A stretch of 64,000 bases of DNA from Nocardia transvalensis NBRC 15921 (GTDB lineage: Bacteria > Actinomycetota > Actinomycetes > Mycobacteriales > Mycobacteriaceae): assembly GCF_000308875.1 (NCBI RefSeq), contig NZ_BAGL01000065.1:1-64000 (forward strand), in the 5' to 3' direction. This document shows positions 8,387 to 16,778 of this stretch, one piece after another. The number at the start of each line of letters is the position of its first letter. Within the stretch, counting starts at the first letter, position 1. The notes beneath the pieces were generated by a model. The model was given only the letters and a program-made list of their open reading frames with translations, had not been told where the DNA came from and did not search any database. Both the position numbers and the translations under genes were made by a program.

Positions 8387-9772
8387 ATGAGCACTCGAGA
8401 CACCGCAACGAAGCGACGTCCGGATTCCGCCGTCGGGCTGAATCCGCAGAAGCGCGACTGGATGGGCGCGGCCATGCGGGTCATGACGACCCTCACCGGG
8501 TCCGAGCTCGCCGAGAAGTACAAGCTGCGCGAACCGATCAACCGCCTCACCTACGAGAGCACCAAGTCGGGCTTCCGCACGCTCGGCAAGGCGACCCGCG
8601 CCTTCTCCAAGGTCACGGGCGGCGGCCAGCCGAAGCGCCTGCCCGCCAACGAGTCCCGCACCAAGGACTACTTCGACCTCACCCCGAGCGACGAGCAGAA
8701 GATGATCGTCGAGACGGTGCGCGAGTTCTCCGAGGAGATCCTGCGCCCGGCCGCCTACGAGGCCGACGGCGCCGCCAAGGCCCCGCGCGATCTGCTCGAG
8801 CGCGCCGCCGAGCTGGGCATCACCCTCATCAACGTCCCCGAGGAGCTGGAGGGCGCGGCCGCCGAGCGTGGCGCGGTCACCAATTCGATGGTCGCCGAGG
8901 CGCTCGCGCACGGCGATATGGGTCTGGCTCTGCCGATCCTGGCGCCCTCGGGTGTCGCGGTCGCGCTGTCGCAGTGGGGTACCGACGCGCAGCAGAAGAC
9001 CTACCTGGGCGCGTTCACGGGTGAGAACGTGCCGCAGGCGTCGGTCGTGATCAGCGAGCCGCGCGCGCTGTTCGATCCGTTCGCGCTGCAGACCAAGGCC
9101 ACGCGCTCCCCCAGCGGCTACCGCCTCAACGGGGTCAAGAGCCTGGTCCCGGCCGCCGCCGATGCCGAACTGTTCATCGTCGCCGCCGAACTCGACGGCC
9201 GGCCCGCGCTGTTCATCGTCGAATCCGACACCCCGGGCGTCGTGATCGAGGCCGACCCGAGCATGGGCCTGCGCGCCGCCGGTCTGGGCCGGCTGCTGCT
9301 GGACAATGTCGCGGTCCCCACCGAGGCGGTCCTGGGCGACGGCGACGCCGCCCAGCGCGCCGAGGAGTACGCCGACGCGGTGCGGCTGGCCCGCCTGGGC
9401 TGGGCCTCGCTGGCGGTCGGCACCGGCCAGGCCGTGCTCGACTACGTGATCCCGTACGTGAAGGAGCGCGAGGCGTTCGGCGAGCCGATCGCCAACCGCC
9501 AGGCGGTGGCGTTCATGGTCGCGAATATCGCGATCGAGCTCGACGGTATGCGGCTCGTGACTCTGCGGGGTGCGTCACGCGCGGAGCAGGGCCTGTCCTT
9601 CGCCCGTGAGGCGGCGCTGGCCCGGAAGCTGGCCACCGACAAGGGCATGCAGATCGGCCTGGACGGCGTGCAGCTGCTCGGCGGCCACGGCTACACCAAG
9701 GAGCACCCGGTCGAGCGCTGGTACCGCGATCTGCGGGCCATCGGCGTCGCCGAGGGCGTAGTGCTGGTCTGA
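8387..9772 (+). CDS. fadE24: Acyl-CoA dehydrogenase, FadE24 type
   Basis: 461 aa. Flavoprotein that oxidises an acyl-CoA to the 2-enoyl-CoA. An atypical N-terminal stretch of about 85 residues precedes the dehydrogenase fold starting near FDLTPSDEQKMIVETVREF. The C-terminal FAD/dimer domain ends in QLLGGHGYTKEHPVERWYRDLRAIGVAEG. The extension and the pairing with a second, different dehydrogenase match fadE24-fadE23 (Rv3139-Rv3140), and hisN upstream agrees. ATG 8387 has GAGAAG 10 nt before it. In the classical family a Glu serves as catalytic base; I could not place it with certainty here. The two may form a heteromer, as other paired mycobacterial FadEs do. Confidence 0.85.
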   Translation: MSTRDTATKRRPDSAVGLNPQKRDWMGAAMRVMTTLTGSELAEKYKLREPINRLTYESTKSGFRTLGKATRAFSKVTGGGQPKRLPANESRTKDYFDLTPSDEQKMIVETVREFSEEILRPAAYEADGAAKAPRDLLERAAELGITLINVPEELEGAAAERGAVTNSMVAEALAHGDMGLALPILAPSGVAVALSQWGTDAQQKTYLGAFTGENVPQASVVISEPRALFDPFALQTKATRSPSGYRLNGVKSLVPAAADAELFIVAAELDGRPALFIVESDTPGVVIEADPSMGLRAAGLGRLLLDNVAVPTEAVLGDGDAAQRAEEYADAVRLARLGWASLAVGTGQAVLDYVIPYVKEREAFGEPIANRQAVAFMVANIAIELDGMRLVTLRGASRAEQGLSFAREAALARKLATDKGMQIGLDGVQLLGGHGYTKEHPVERWYRDLRAIGVAEGVVLV

Positions 9773-9799
9773 CCCACGACTTTCGACGGAGCCACTGAC

Positions 9800-11038
9800 A
9801 TGATCAATCTCGAACTTCCCAAGAAGCTGCGGGCCAGCGCCAATCAGGCCCATCAGGTCGCCCAGGAGATCTTCCGCCCGATCTCGCGCAAGTACGACCT
9901 CGCCGAGCACGAGTACCCGGTCGAGCTGGACACCATGGCCGCCATGGTGGAGGGCCTCGCCGACTCCGGCACCCAGGACATCTCCGGCGCCACCGGCGGC
10001 CGCAAGTCCGAGACCGGGGAGAAGGACAAGGACTCGCACGCCACCGAGCTGCTCGGTAACACCAACGGCGGCAACATGTCCGCGCTGATGAACGCCCTGG
10101 AGACCTCCTGGGGCGACGTCGGCCTGATGCTGTCGATCCCCTACCAGGGCCTCGGCAACGCCGCCATCGCGGCGGTCGCCACCGACGAGCAGCTGGATCG
10201 TTTCGGCAAGGTGTGGGCCGCGATGGCGATCACCGAGCCGGCGTTCGGTTCCGACTCGGCGGCCGTATCCACCACCGCGGTGCTCGACGGTGACGAGTGG
10301 GTGCTCAACGGCACCAAGATCTTCGTGACCGCGGGTTCGCGCGCCACCCACATCGTGGTGTGGGCGTCGGTCGACCGGTCCAAGGGCCGCGCCGCCATCA
10401 AGTCGTTCGTGGTGCCGCGGGATGCCCCGGGCCTCACCGTCGCCCGGCTCGAGCACAAGCTGGGCATCAAGGCCTCCGACACCGCCGAGCTGCGGCTCGA
10501 GGACTGCCGGATCCCGAAGGACAACATCCTCGGCAGCCCGGAGGTCAACGTGGAGAAGGGTTTTGCCGGGGTCATGCAGACCTTCGACAACACCCGCCCG
10601 CTGGTCGCCGCGATGGCCGTCGGCGTCGGCCGCGCCGCCCTCGAGGAACTGCGCAAGATCCTCACCGAGGCCGGCGTCGAGATCGACTACGACCGCCCCG
10701 CCAACAGCCAGCCCGCCGCCGCCGCGGAATTCCTTCGCCTGGAGGCGGATTGGGAGGCGGCCTACCTCCTGTCGCTGCGCGCCGGCTGGATGGCCGACAA
10801 CAAGAAGCCCAACTCCCTCGAGGCCTCCATGTCCAAGGCCAAGGCCGGCCGCATGGGCACCGACGTCACCCTCAAGGCCGTAGAACTGGCCGGCGACATC
10901 GGCTACTCTCAGCGCACCCTCCTGGAAAAGTGGGCCCGCGACGCCAAAATCCTCGACATCTTCGAGGGCACCCAACAAATCCAGCAACTCATCGTCGCCC
11001 GCCGGGTGCTGGAACTCACCAGCTCCGAACTGAAGTGA
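9800..11038 (+). CDS. fadE23: Acyl-CoA dehydrogenase, FadE23 type
   Basis: 412 aa, 27 nt downstream of the previous gene and surely in its operon. Family features: ITEPAFGSDSAAVSTTA (acyl-CoA dehydrogenase signature region), LNGTKIFVTAGSRA, and the C-terminal signature GDIGYSQRTLLEKWARDAKILDIFEGTQQIQQLIVARRVL. An insertion rich in charged residues near 65-80 (GRKSETGEKDKDS) is unusual. Likely partner of the preceding protein in fatty-acid or lipid side-chain oxidation. Confidence 0.88.
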   Translation: MINLELPKKLRASANQAHQVAQEIFRPISRKYDLAEHEYPVELDTMAAMVEGLADSGTQDISGATGGRKSETGEKDKDSHATELLGNTNGGNMSALMNALETSWGDVGLMLSIPYQGLGNAAIAAVATDEQLDRFGKVWAAMAITEPAFGSDSAAVSTTAVLDGDEWVLNGTKIFVTAGSRATHIVVWASVDRSKGRAAIKSFVVPRDAPGLTVARLEHKLGIKASDTAELRLEDCRIPKDNILGSPEVNVEKGFAGVMQTFDNTRPLVAAMAVGVGRAALEELRKILTEAGVEIDYDRPANSQPAAAAEFLRLEADWEAAYLLSLRAGWMADNKKPNSLEASMSKAKAGRMGTDVTLKAVELAGDIGYSQRTLLEKWARDAKILDIFEGTQQIQQLIVARRVLELTSSELK

Positions 11039-11061
11039 CGAGGTAGTACGCAGCACACCGG

Positions 11062-11100
11062 AAACCGGTGCGAGCCTCGGGGGCTCGCACCGGTTTTCTC
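11062..11100 (+). terminator. Intrinsic terminator of the fadE operon
   Basis: A 15-bp perfect stem (AAACCGGTGCGAGCC with GGCTCGCACCGGTTT) with a 5-nt loop is followed by TTTCTC. It starts 24 nt after the fadE23 stop codon. This is the clearest rho-independent terminator in the window. Confidence 0.9.
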
Positions 11101-11171
11101 GTCTCCGGGCCGCGCCGGGCTTGACCTTGTCACTGTGACAAGCCGTTCACTGGGTGGTGGAGGTGGTCATC

Positions 11172-11846
11172 ATGGACTCGGTACACACGACACAGGAGAG
11201 GCGGCTGCTCGGGGCGTTGGCGGCCGAGAGTTCGTCGACGCGGTTGAAGGCGGCGTTGGCGGCTGGGACGGATCCCGACGCCGGATTTCTCGAGGCGCTG
11301 GTGGAGCGGTGTGCGGTTGAGCCGGATTTCTTCGTGCGGGACATGCTCACGTGGGCGTTGACGCGGCTGCCGGCGGAGGTCACGGTTCCGAGGCTGCGGG
11401 AGGAGTTGCGGTCGGGGCGGGCGCAGGCTCGTAGTCAGGCGTTGCACACGTTGTCGAAGATCGGGGATCGGGCGGTGTGGCCCGCGATCACGCGGGCGTT
11501 GCTGCACGATGCCGACGTCGAGGTGGCGCGGAGTGCGTGGCGCGCGGCGGTCGTCCTCGTGCCCGAGGAGGAGAAGGTTAGGCTGGCGGGCGAGCTGGCG
11601 GTGCAGTTCGGGCGCGGTGATCGAGACACGCGACTGAGCCTGAGCCGGGCGCTCGTCGCACTCGGTGACGTGGTCGAACCGGTTCTGGAAACGGCGCTGG
11701 CACATCGCGACCCGGTGGTCCGTGCGCATGCACGAGCCACGCAACGGCTGCTGCACGACCCCGACGCGGGATTCGACCTCGCCGTCGACGAGGCGAAACG
11801 GGTCAGGGCGCTCGGTCCGGATCGGGAGGAGACGACTACGTGCTGA
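11172..11846 (+). CDS. HEAT-repeat protein coupled to a MerR regulator
   Basis: 224 aa made of alpha-helical HEAT/armadillo-like repeats (for example FVRDMLTWALTRLPAEVTVPRLREEL, ARSQALHTLSKIGD, VARSAWRAAVVLVPEEE, TRLSLSRALVALGD, VRAHARATQRLLHD), with no enzyme motif. Such proteins act as binding scaffolds. GGAGG precedes the ATG. Its last 7 nt overlap the GTG start of the MerR gene, which itself carries HEAT repeats, so the two proteins are made together and may bind one another or a common ligand. Confidence 0.8.
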   Translation: MDSVHTTQERRLLGALAAESSSTRLKAALAAGTDPDAGFLEALVERCAVEPDFFVRDMLTWALTRLPAEVTVPRLREELRSGRAQARSQALHTLSKIGDRAVWPAITRALLHDADVEVARSAWRAAVVLVPEEEKVRLAGELAVQFGRGDRDTRLSLSRALVALGDVVEPVLETALAHRDPVVRAHARATQRLLHDPDAGFDLAVDEAKRVRALGPDREETTTC

Positions 11847-12844
11847 TCGGCGAGGTGGCGCGCCAGTCGGGGGTGAGTGCCCGGATGCTCCGGCACTACG
11901 ACTCCCTCGGGCTGGTGCGCCCCACCGGCCGCACCGTCGGCGGCTATCGGGAGTACTCCCCCGACGACATCCGGCGGATCCTCTTCGTCGAGGGGCTGCG
12001 TTCGGTGGGACTCTCGCTCAGCCAAGTCGCGCGCGCTCTGGACGACCCCGGCTTCACCCCGTCGGCACTGGTCGGCGACCTCATCCGGAAAACCGAGGAC
12101 CGGCTGAACCGAGAGCAGGAACTCCTCGACCGGCTCCGCGCGGTCGACGCCGCCGACCCCTCCCACTGGCAGGACGTCCTGCGCATAGTCCAACTCCTGC
12201 ACGGACTGGGGTCACACGACGCCGCACGACGGCAACAGGCCGTCCTGGCCCCGGCCGACACGGCGGTCCCCGCCGAATTGCTGGCCGAGGCCGTCCTCGC
12301 CGAATCCGACCAGAATGTCGCCGGAGCCCTCCGCTGGGCCATCGCCCGATCCGGCACCGACGCCGTAACCGCCCTCGCAATCGGCCTGAACTCCGAAGAC
12401 GCCGAAATCCGCCGCCGCGCCGTCCTGGCGCTCGCCGAACTCCCCGGCGAGGAGACGACCACCGCACTCACCACCGCCCTCGAGGACCCCGACGCGACGG
12501 TCCGCAGAACCGCCGCCCTCACCCTCGGCGCCCGCGGCGAACCCCGAGCCATCCCTGCCCTCGTCGCCACCATCGTCCAGGGCCCGAACGACGTCGAGGC
12601 CGCCGAACTCCTGGGAGCGCTGGCCCAGGACGCGCAATGGGCAGACCGGATCGTGAGCGCGTTGTCCGCCGAATTCGACACTCACACAGCAGATTCCGCT
12701 ATACGCATCCGGCTGACCCAGGCCCTGGCCGAACTGCCCCGGCCCCTCGCGGTACCCATCCTGCGACAACTGGCGACCGACGACGACCGGTCCGTGGCCC
12801 GCGTAGCCTCGGCTCTCGCGGACGTGCTCCAACCGGACGGATAG
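11840..12844 (+). CDS. MerR-family regulator with C-terminal HEAT repeats
   Basis: 334 aa. Residues 1-70 form a MerR winged helix (LIGEVARQSGVSARMLRHYDSLGLVRPTGRTVGGYREYS), followed by the dimerisation coiled coil (about 80-110, LIRKTEDRLNREQELLDRLRAV). Instead of a small metal or drug domain, residues 150-334 are HEAT repeats (DAEIRRRAVLALAELPGEE, DATVRRTAALTLGARGEP, DRSVARVASALADVL). GGGAGGAG precedes the GTG at 11840. The ligand is unknown; a protein or peptide signal is a reasonable guess for this type of domain. Confidence 0.85.
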   Translation: MLIGEVARQSGVSARMLRHYDSLGLVRPTGRTVGGYREYSPDDIRRILFVEGLRSVGLSLSQVARALDDPGFTPSALVGDLIRKTEDRLNREQELLDRLRAVDAADPSHWQDVLRIVQLLHGLGSHDAARRQQAVLAPADTAVPAELLAEAVLAESDQNVAGALRWAIARSGTDAVTALAIGLNSEDAEIRRRAVLALAELPGEETTTALTTALEDPDATVRRTAALTLGARGEPRAIPALVATIVQGPNDVEAAELLGALAQDAQWADRIVSALSAEFDTHTADSAIRIRLTQALAELPRPLAVPILRQLATDDDRSVARVASALADVLQPDG

Positions 12845-12898
12845 TCGCCTTCGTCGCGATCGAAGAGTCGGTGACAGTTCCGGCAGCCCCGCATCCGC

Positions 12899-13786
12899 TC
12901 AGCGCCTCACCCACGCCTGCGCACGGTCCGGCAGGTTCCACCACGAAACATAGTGCGGGTCTTCGGATTCGAGATGCCAGGACGCCGCCAAGGCGTCGAA
13001 GAACGCGTCGTCGCCGGTCTTGCCGCCCTGCGGTTCTCCGATGTAGACGAGACGGTTGCCGCCTCCGGCCTCGAAGGTCGCGAGCGCCTCGGACGCCATC
13101 GGGTTGCCCCAGCCGGGCGGCCAGATCAGGAGTAGCACGTCCGACTCTGCGGCCTCTCGCGCGGAGTATTCGCCGACGCCGCGGACGCTGTGCCATACGG
13201 CCTGTTGACCTGCGACACAGGGGAACGAGGCATTCTCGGTGCTGTCCGGAGGTTCGGAGTCGTACGCCTCGACGCGCACGCCGGCGTCGGCCAGTTGTGC
13301 TGCCCAATATCCGCGGCCGGCACCCAGTTCGACCACTCGGCGGCCGTAGGAGAACGCGGCCAGCCATGCGATCGTCTCCGGAGCCGGGATCGCGTACGCG
13401 TAGGCCGCTTGCAGGACGGTTTGGGCGAAGCCGAGGCGGGCGCTGCCCCTCGGCCGTCCGCCGTCGACCGTGCGCCGGCCATCGCGCTCGGAGACCGATG
13501 GGGCGACGATGTCCCAGTAGGGGTTCGCGCTGATCGAGCGGTCACCGGTCATGTAGTGCACGACGCGTAGATCGAATGCCGCGTCCGCCCGTTCGTCCGA
13601 CGTACCCGGCAGCATGGGCGCGGCGTCCAAGTACTCGGCGACCTTCGGATATTCGGTCCGGAGGCGCTGGTCGTCGCCCAGGAGCCCGGCCAGTTCCGCA
13701 CGGCGTTCCGCTGTCAGCACAAGCTCGGCCATGGGTCGATTCTGAGCTGACGCAGCCTGATTCGCGAACGATTCTTGTGAACTCAC
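12899..13786 (-). CDS. Putative SAM-dependent methyltransferase
   Basis: 295 aa. The segment RRVVELGAGRGYWAAQLADAGVRVEAYDSEPP (about residues 149-180) is a SAM-binding motif I with the acidic residue of strand beta-2; VLLLIWPPGWGNPMA may be motif IV with an unusual WPPGWG. The first ~100 residues are not recognised. The GTG start at 13786 overlaps the MarR gene stop by 4 nt, so translation is probably coupled; an ATG at 13732 (MAELVLTAERR) is an alternative start. Substrate unknown. Confidence 0.72.
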   Translation of the reverse strand: MSSQESFANQAASAQNRPMAELVLTAERRAELAGLLGDDQRLRTEYPKVAEYLDAAPMLPGTSDERADAAFDLRVVHYMTGDRSISANPYWDIVAPSVSERDGRRTVDGGRPRGSARLGFAQTVLQAAYAYAIPAPETIAWLAAFSYGRRVVELGAGRGYWAAQLADAGVRVEAYDSEPPDSTENASFPCVAGQQAVWHSVRGVGEYSAREAAESDVLLLIWPPGWGNPMASEALATFEAGGGNRLVYIGEPQGGKTGDDAFFDALAASWHLESEDPHYVSWWNLPDRAQAWVRR

Positions 13787-14274
13787 TGCTCCGGGTCCGC
13801 GCCGTGACCGCCTGCGGCGCGTTCGTAGGCGTGGAGGGTGTCAATGAAGAGGCGGCGTTGGGCGGGGGTGAGGGGGGACAGGGCGGTGTGCCAGGCTTCG
13901 GCGCCTCGGGCCAGCCAGCGGCGGATGGACGGGAGGGTGTCGGGGGTGATCGTGATGATCTTGCGGCGGCGGTCGGCGGGGTCGGCGTGGCGGTCGAGGA
14001 TGCCCTGGCGGTTCAGGTCGCCGACCATGAGGCTGACCGTGGTGGGGGCCACCTCCAGGCGGGCGGCCAGGTCGTTCACCGTCAGGGGTCCGTCGAAGAG
14101 CAGGTAGGACAGCAGGGACAGGTGGCGCGGGGCCAGGGCGAGGGACCGCAGTTCCTCCGGGGGCTGCGTCTTCTTGGCCCGGCCGACCAGCCGGGGCATG
14201 AGCAGCAGCATCGCGCGGACCGCCGCGTCGGCGTCCGGACCGGCCGGGTCCGGGGCCGGCTCCGAAGCCGACAT
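13783..14274 (-). CDS. MarR-family transcriptional regulator
   Basis: 163 aa. Winged helix: LALAPRHLSLLSYLLFDGPLTVNDLAARLEVAPTTVSLMVGDLNRQGILDRHADPADRRRKIITITP with the DxRxR-like wing (DPADRRRK). Start at ATG 14274 is supported by GGAGG upstream; an in-frame ATG at 14304 lies inside the large palindrome and has no site. It is divergent from the esterase-like gene and co-directional with a methyltransferase gene that overlaps its end. It probably binds the 36-bp palindrome at 14293-14328. Confidence 0.92.
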   Translation of the reverse strand: MSASEPAPDPAGPDADAAVRAMLLLMPRLVGRAKKTQPPEELRSLALAPRHLSLLSYLLFDGPLTVNDLAARLEVAPTTVSLMVGDLNRQGILDRHADPADRRRKIITITPDTLPSIRRWLARGAEAWHTALSPLTPAQRRLFIDTLHAYERAAGGHGADPEQ

Positions 14275-14292
14275 CGCTCCACCTCCAATTGA

Positions 14293-14328
14293 CTTTGTCA
14301 TCAAAGGTATTTACCTTTGATGACAAAG
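14293..14328. promoter_or_regulatory. 36-bp near-perfect palindrome between marR and the esterase-like gene
   Basis: Two perfect 17-bp arms (left 14293-14309, beginning CTTTGTCATC; right 14312-14328) separated by TT. Each arm contains CTTTG and TACCTTTG-like half-sites, so two overlapping MarR dimers could bind. It is AT-rich against a GC-rich background and lies 19 nt from the MarR start and 37 nt from the divergent start. Confidence 0.9.
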
Positions 14329-14364
14329 GTACTTTCCTCGTTCTTCGCTCGTTCAGGAGCCATC

Positions 14365-15582
14365 ATGTCGCATGCGACGGCCATCGCCGCTGAGGTCACC
14401 CACTGGATCCGGGCCAACGCCCATCCCCTGGCCACGGTCGAGGCCGAGGGATCGGTCGAGGATCTGCGGCCGGTGACTCGCGCGGCCGACGACGCGGTGG
14501 TCATCGGGGTCGGCACGACCACCCGCGCCGGTCACGAACTCGCCGCGACCACACATCGCCTGCTGCGAATGCTGGTGGAGTTCAACGGCTTCCGTGCGCT
14601 CGCGCTGCTCGACGACGAATCGGTGGTCGCGGCCATGGACGAGTACGCGCGGACGGGCGACGGTGACCCACAGGCGATTCTGCGAGAGGCGTGGGTTCCG
14701 TGGCGCAATACCGAGACGCTCGCCGTTCTGCACTGGGCCCGCGACTTCAATCGCACCCATCCGCACGATCCCCTGCGGCTTTTCGGCCTGACCCCCGAGG
14801 CCGCCAAACCGGCGCACTACGAGCAGGTGTCGCGTTTCGTGGAAACCGTTGCGCCCCAACGCCTCGTCGAATTGCGATCACACTACGACCCGATCGTGAC
14901 GGCCCACCGGCTCGGCGAGCACATCCAGCGCGCGAACGGCGCCCACCCCGGACGCCCGTTCGCCGAGCACGCGAAAGACGCTCTGGCACTGGTGGAATCG
15001 CTGCCGGAAACCACCCCGGACGTCGTGACGGCCGCCCGCCTCATCCTGCGATACCACGAGACCAGCACCGCATCGGGCCACCGGGACTTCGCCGCCGAAT
15101 CGGCCGACGCCGCCGACCGCATCGCGAACCGGCACGAGCGCACCGGCGAACGCGTCGTGTACTGGGAGGGCGTGTCGAATACCGCCGTCGCGGAACGACT
15201 GACCCTACACGCCATGTCGCAGGAGTTCCCCACCACGGGATCCCTGCTCCGGCAGCGATTCGGCGCGGGCTACCTCTCGGTCGCGGTCGCCTTCCACCAC
15301 GGCGAGGTCCGCGCCGGCCTGTCCGTTCCCGCGCCCCCGGCCGACTTCGCCGACAGCGTGCTGGACACCTCCGAACACCCCGACTATCTGCTCGACCTGC
15401 GCACGGCGCCAGCCGGTCCGGTGCGCGAGTGGCTGCACAGCCCCACCACACTCCGGCTCGTGATCGGCACCTACCGCCCCGACCGCGACACCGACCACTA
15501 CATCGCCGGCGCCGGCCTGGGCGACTGGTTCGACGTCGTGCTCCGCATCCGCGCCGTCACCCCCACGCATCCACTCACCTAG
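14365..15582 (+). CDS. Erythromycin-esterase-like protein lacking the usual active-site residues
   Basis: 405 aa, the length and overall pattern of the erythromycin esterase family (PF05139): THRLLRMLVEFNGFRALAL, LHWARDFNRTHP, LRLFGL. In active members the N-terminal motif is G-E-x-x-H-G and a later strand ends in H-N-x-H. Here the positions read GVGTTTR (residues 48-54) and YWEGVSNTAVA (about 266), so the metal/catalytic Glu and His residues are absent. AGGAG at 14355-14359 sets the ATG at 14365. Controlled with the divergent marR gene. It may bind rather than hydrolyse its ligand; macrolide resistance should not be assumed. Confidence 0.75.
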   Translation: MSHATAIAAEVTHWIRANAHPLATVEAEGSVEDLRPVTRAADDAVVIGVGTTTRAGHELAATTHRLLRMLVEFNGFRALALLDDESVVAAMDEYARTGDGDPQAILREAWVPWRNTETLAVLHWARDFNRTHPHDPLRLFGLTPEAAKPAHYEQVSRFVETVAPQRLVELRSHYDPIVTAHRLGEHIQRANGAHPGRPFAEHAKDALALVESLPETTPDVVTAARLILRYHETSTASGHRDFAAESADAADRIANRHERTGERVVYWEGVSNTAVAERLTLHAMSQEFPTTGSLLRQRFGAGYLSVAVAFHHGEVRAGLSVPAPPADFADSVLDTSEHPDYLLDLRTAPAGPVREWLHSPTTLRLVIGTYRPDRDTDHYIAGAGLGDWFDVVLRIRAVTPTHPLT

Positions 15583-15646
15583 GGAGAGTTTCGACGCTGC
15601 GCGCGTCTTCCGACCCGCCCGCTACCGATCCCCGTAACCTCGACGC

Positions 15647-16012
15647 ATGCGTGTAGCGTCTGAAATTCTCGTCGGACTCGTGGCGGCACTGCACGTGTAC
15701 ATCCTGGTCATGGAGATGTTCCTGTGGACCACCCCGAGAGTGCGTGCGACCTTCGGCACCACCGCCGAATTCGCCCAGGAAACCAAGACGCTGGCCGGGA
15801 ATCAAGGCCTCTACAACGGCTTCCTCGCCGCAGGACTCATCTGGGGCCTGATCGCCTCGGACCCGGTCGGCCACGCCGCCCAGATCTTCTTCACCACATG
15901 CGTTGTTGTCGCCGGTATCTACGGAGCGGCGACCGCCAACCGCCGAATCCTGCTCACCCAAGCACTTCCCGGAGCGATCGCACTGCTTTTCGTGCTGCTC
16001 GCCGGCTCCTGA
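15647..16012 (+). CDS. DUF1304 membrane protein
   Basis: 121 aa with four hydrophobic helices (about 5-25, 54-70, 76-94, 103-119). The pattern ALHVYILVMEMFLW near the start and ETKTLAGNQGLYNGFLAAGLIWG in the middle is the DUF1304 signature. Function of the family is unknown. It stands alone, 64 nt after the esterase-like gene and before a TetR gene. Confidence 0.88.
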   Translation: MRVASEILVGLVAALHVYILVMEMFLWTTPRVRATFGTTAEFAQETKTLAGNQGLYNGFLAAGLIWGLIASDPVGHAAQIFFTTCVVVAGIYGAATANRRILLTQALPGAIALLFVLLAGS

Positions 16013-16040
16013 GTCCCGCGGACGCCTCTCGGCGCAATGA

Positions 16041-16056
16041 TGGACCGGGCGGTCCA
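16041..16056. promoter_or_regulatory. TetR-type operator upstream of the 16-kb tetR gene
   Basis: TGGACCGGGCGGTCCA: 7-bp arms, 2-bp centre, 20 nt before the TetR start. The half-site TGGACNG recurs before the downstream SDR gene, which suggests autoregulation and control of the SDR by the same protein. Confidence 0.75.
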
Positions 16057-16075
16057 GTATGGGTAGCCTTGGGGC

Positions 16076-16681
16076 ATGCCGCGTCCACGCCAGTTCGATG
16101 AAGAGCGGGTCCTGGCAGCCGTGCAGGCGGCGTTCTGGGACAAGGGGTACGCGGGCACGTCGCTCGAGGATCTGCTGGCAGTCAGCGGACTGGGCAAGGG
16201 GAGTCTGTACGGGGCGTTCGGGGACAAGCGGAGCTTGTTCCTGCGGGTGCTGCGCGAGTACGACGAGGCCAACGATCGGATGTTGCGTGCGTGGCTGGAG
16301 CAGGCCGATCATGCGATCGATGTGATTCGCGGTTTCGTGACCGGACCCCTCCGTGATCCCGGCGGCGAACAGGCCCGCCGGGGGTGCTTGCTCGCCAATA
16401 CCGCGATGGAGCTCTCCATGAGTACCTCCGAGGTGGCGGCGGAGGCTCGGCGCAGCTACGCCGCGACCACTTCCGTGCTGGTCGATGCGATACGGCGCGC
16501 GCAGCGCGAGGGCGACATCGCGCCCGATGTCGATCCCGACGGCGCGGCCCACGCGGTGCTGGCGGGTCAGCTCGGCCTGATCGTCCTCGGCCGGGTCGGT
16601 CAGGATCCAGCTGCGTTGTCGACCATCGCCGAGACCCTGCTCACCGGTCTGTTGCCCCGGTCTCGAGCCGTCCCGGAGTGA
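16076..16681 (+). CDS. TetR-family regulator
   Basis: 201 aa. N-terminal helix-turn-helix (AAFWDKGYAGTSLEDLLAVSGLGKGSLYGAFGDKRSLF, residues 18-55) of the AcrR/NemR group that often controls an adjacent SDR or reductase and responds to electrophiles; a conserved-looking Cys at CLLANTAMEL (about residue 103) fits a redox or electrophile sensor in related NemR proteins, by inference only. Palindromes before it and before the next gene share half-sites. Confidence 0.92.
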   Translation: MPRPRQFDEERVLAAVQAAFWDKGYAGTSLEDLLAVSGLGKGSLYGAFGDKRSLFLRVLREYDEANDRMLRAWLEQADHAIDVIRGFVTGPLRDPGGEQARRGCLLANTAMELSMSTSEVAAEARRSYAATTSVLVDAIRRAQREGDIAPDVDPDGAAHAVLAGQLGLIVLGRVGQDPAALSTIAETLLTGLLPRSRAVPE

Positions 16682-16712
16682 GTGGCGCGAGGTAGAACAC
16701 CGACCAAGTTCT

Positions 16713-16754
16713 TGACCGAACCGTCCATATCATGTGTTATGGACGGATCAGTCA
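16713..16754. promoter_or_regulatory. Extended inverted repeat before the SDR gene
   Basis: Arms 16713-16729 and 16738-16754 pair at 15 of 17 positions with an 8-nt spacer. Each contains CCGTCCA or its complement TGGACGG, the half-site also seen at 16041-16056. It lies 25 nt before the SDR start. Confidence 0.75.
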
Positions 16755-16778
16755 ATAACAGGGAAGTGGGCAGCTGCC

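Noticed and set aside
14365..15582. Macrolide resistance gene
   Set aside because: Key catalytic residues of erythromycin esterases are missing, so resistance cannot be claimed.
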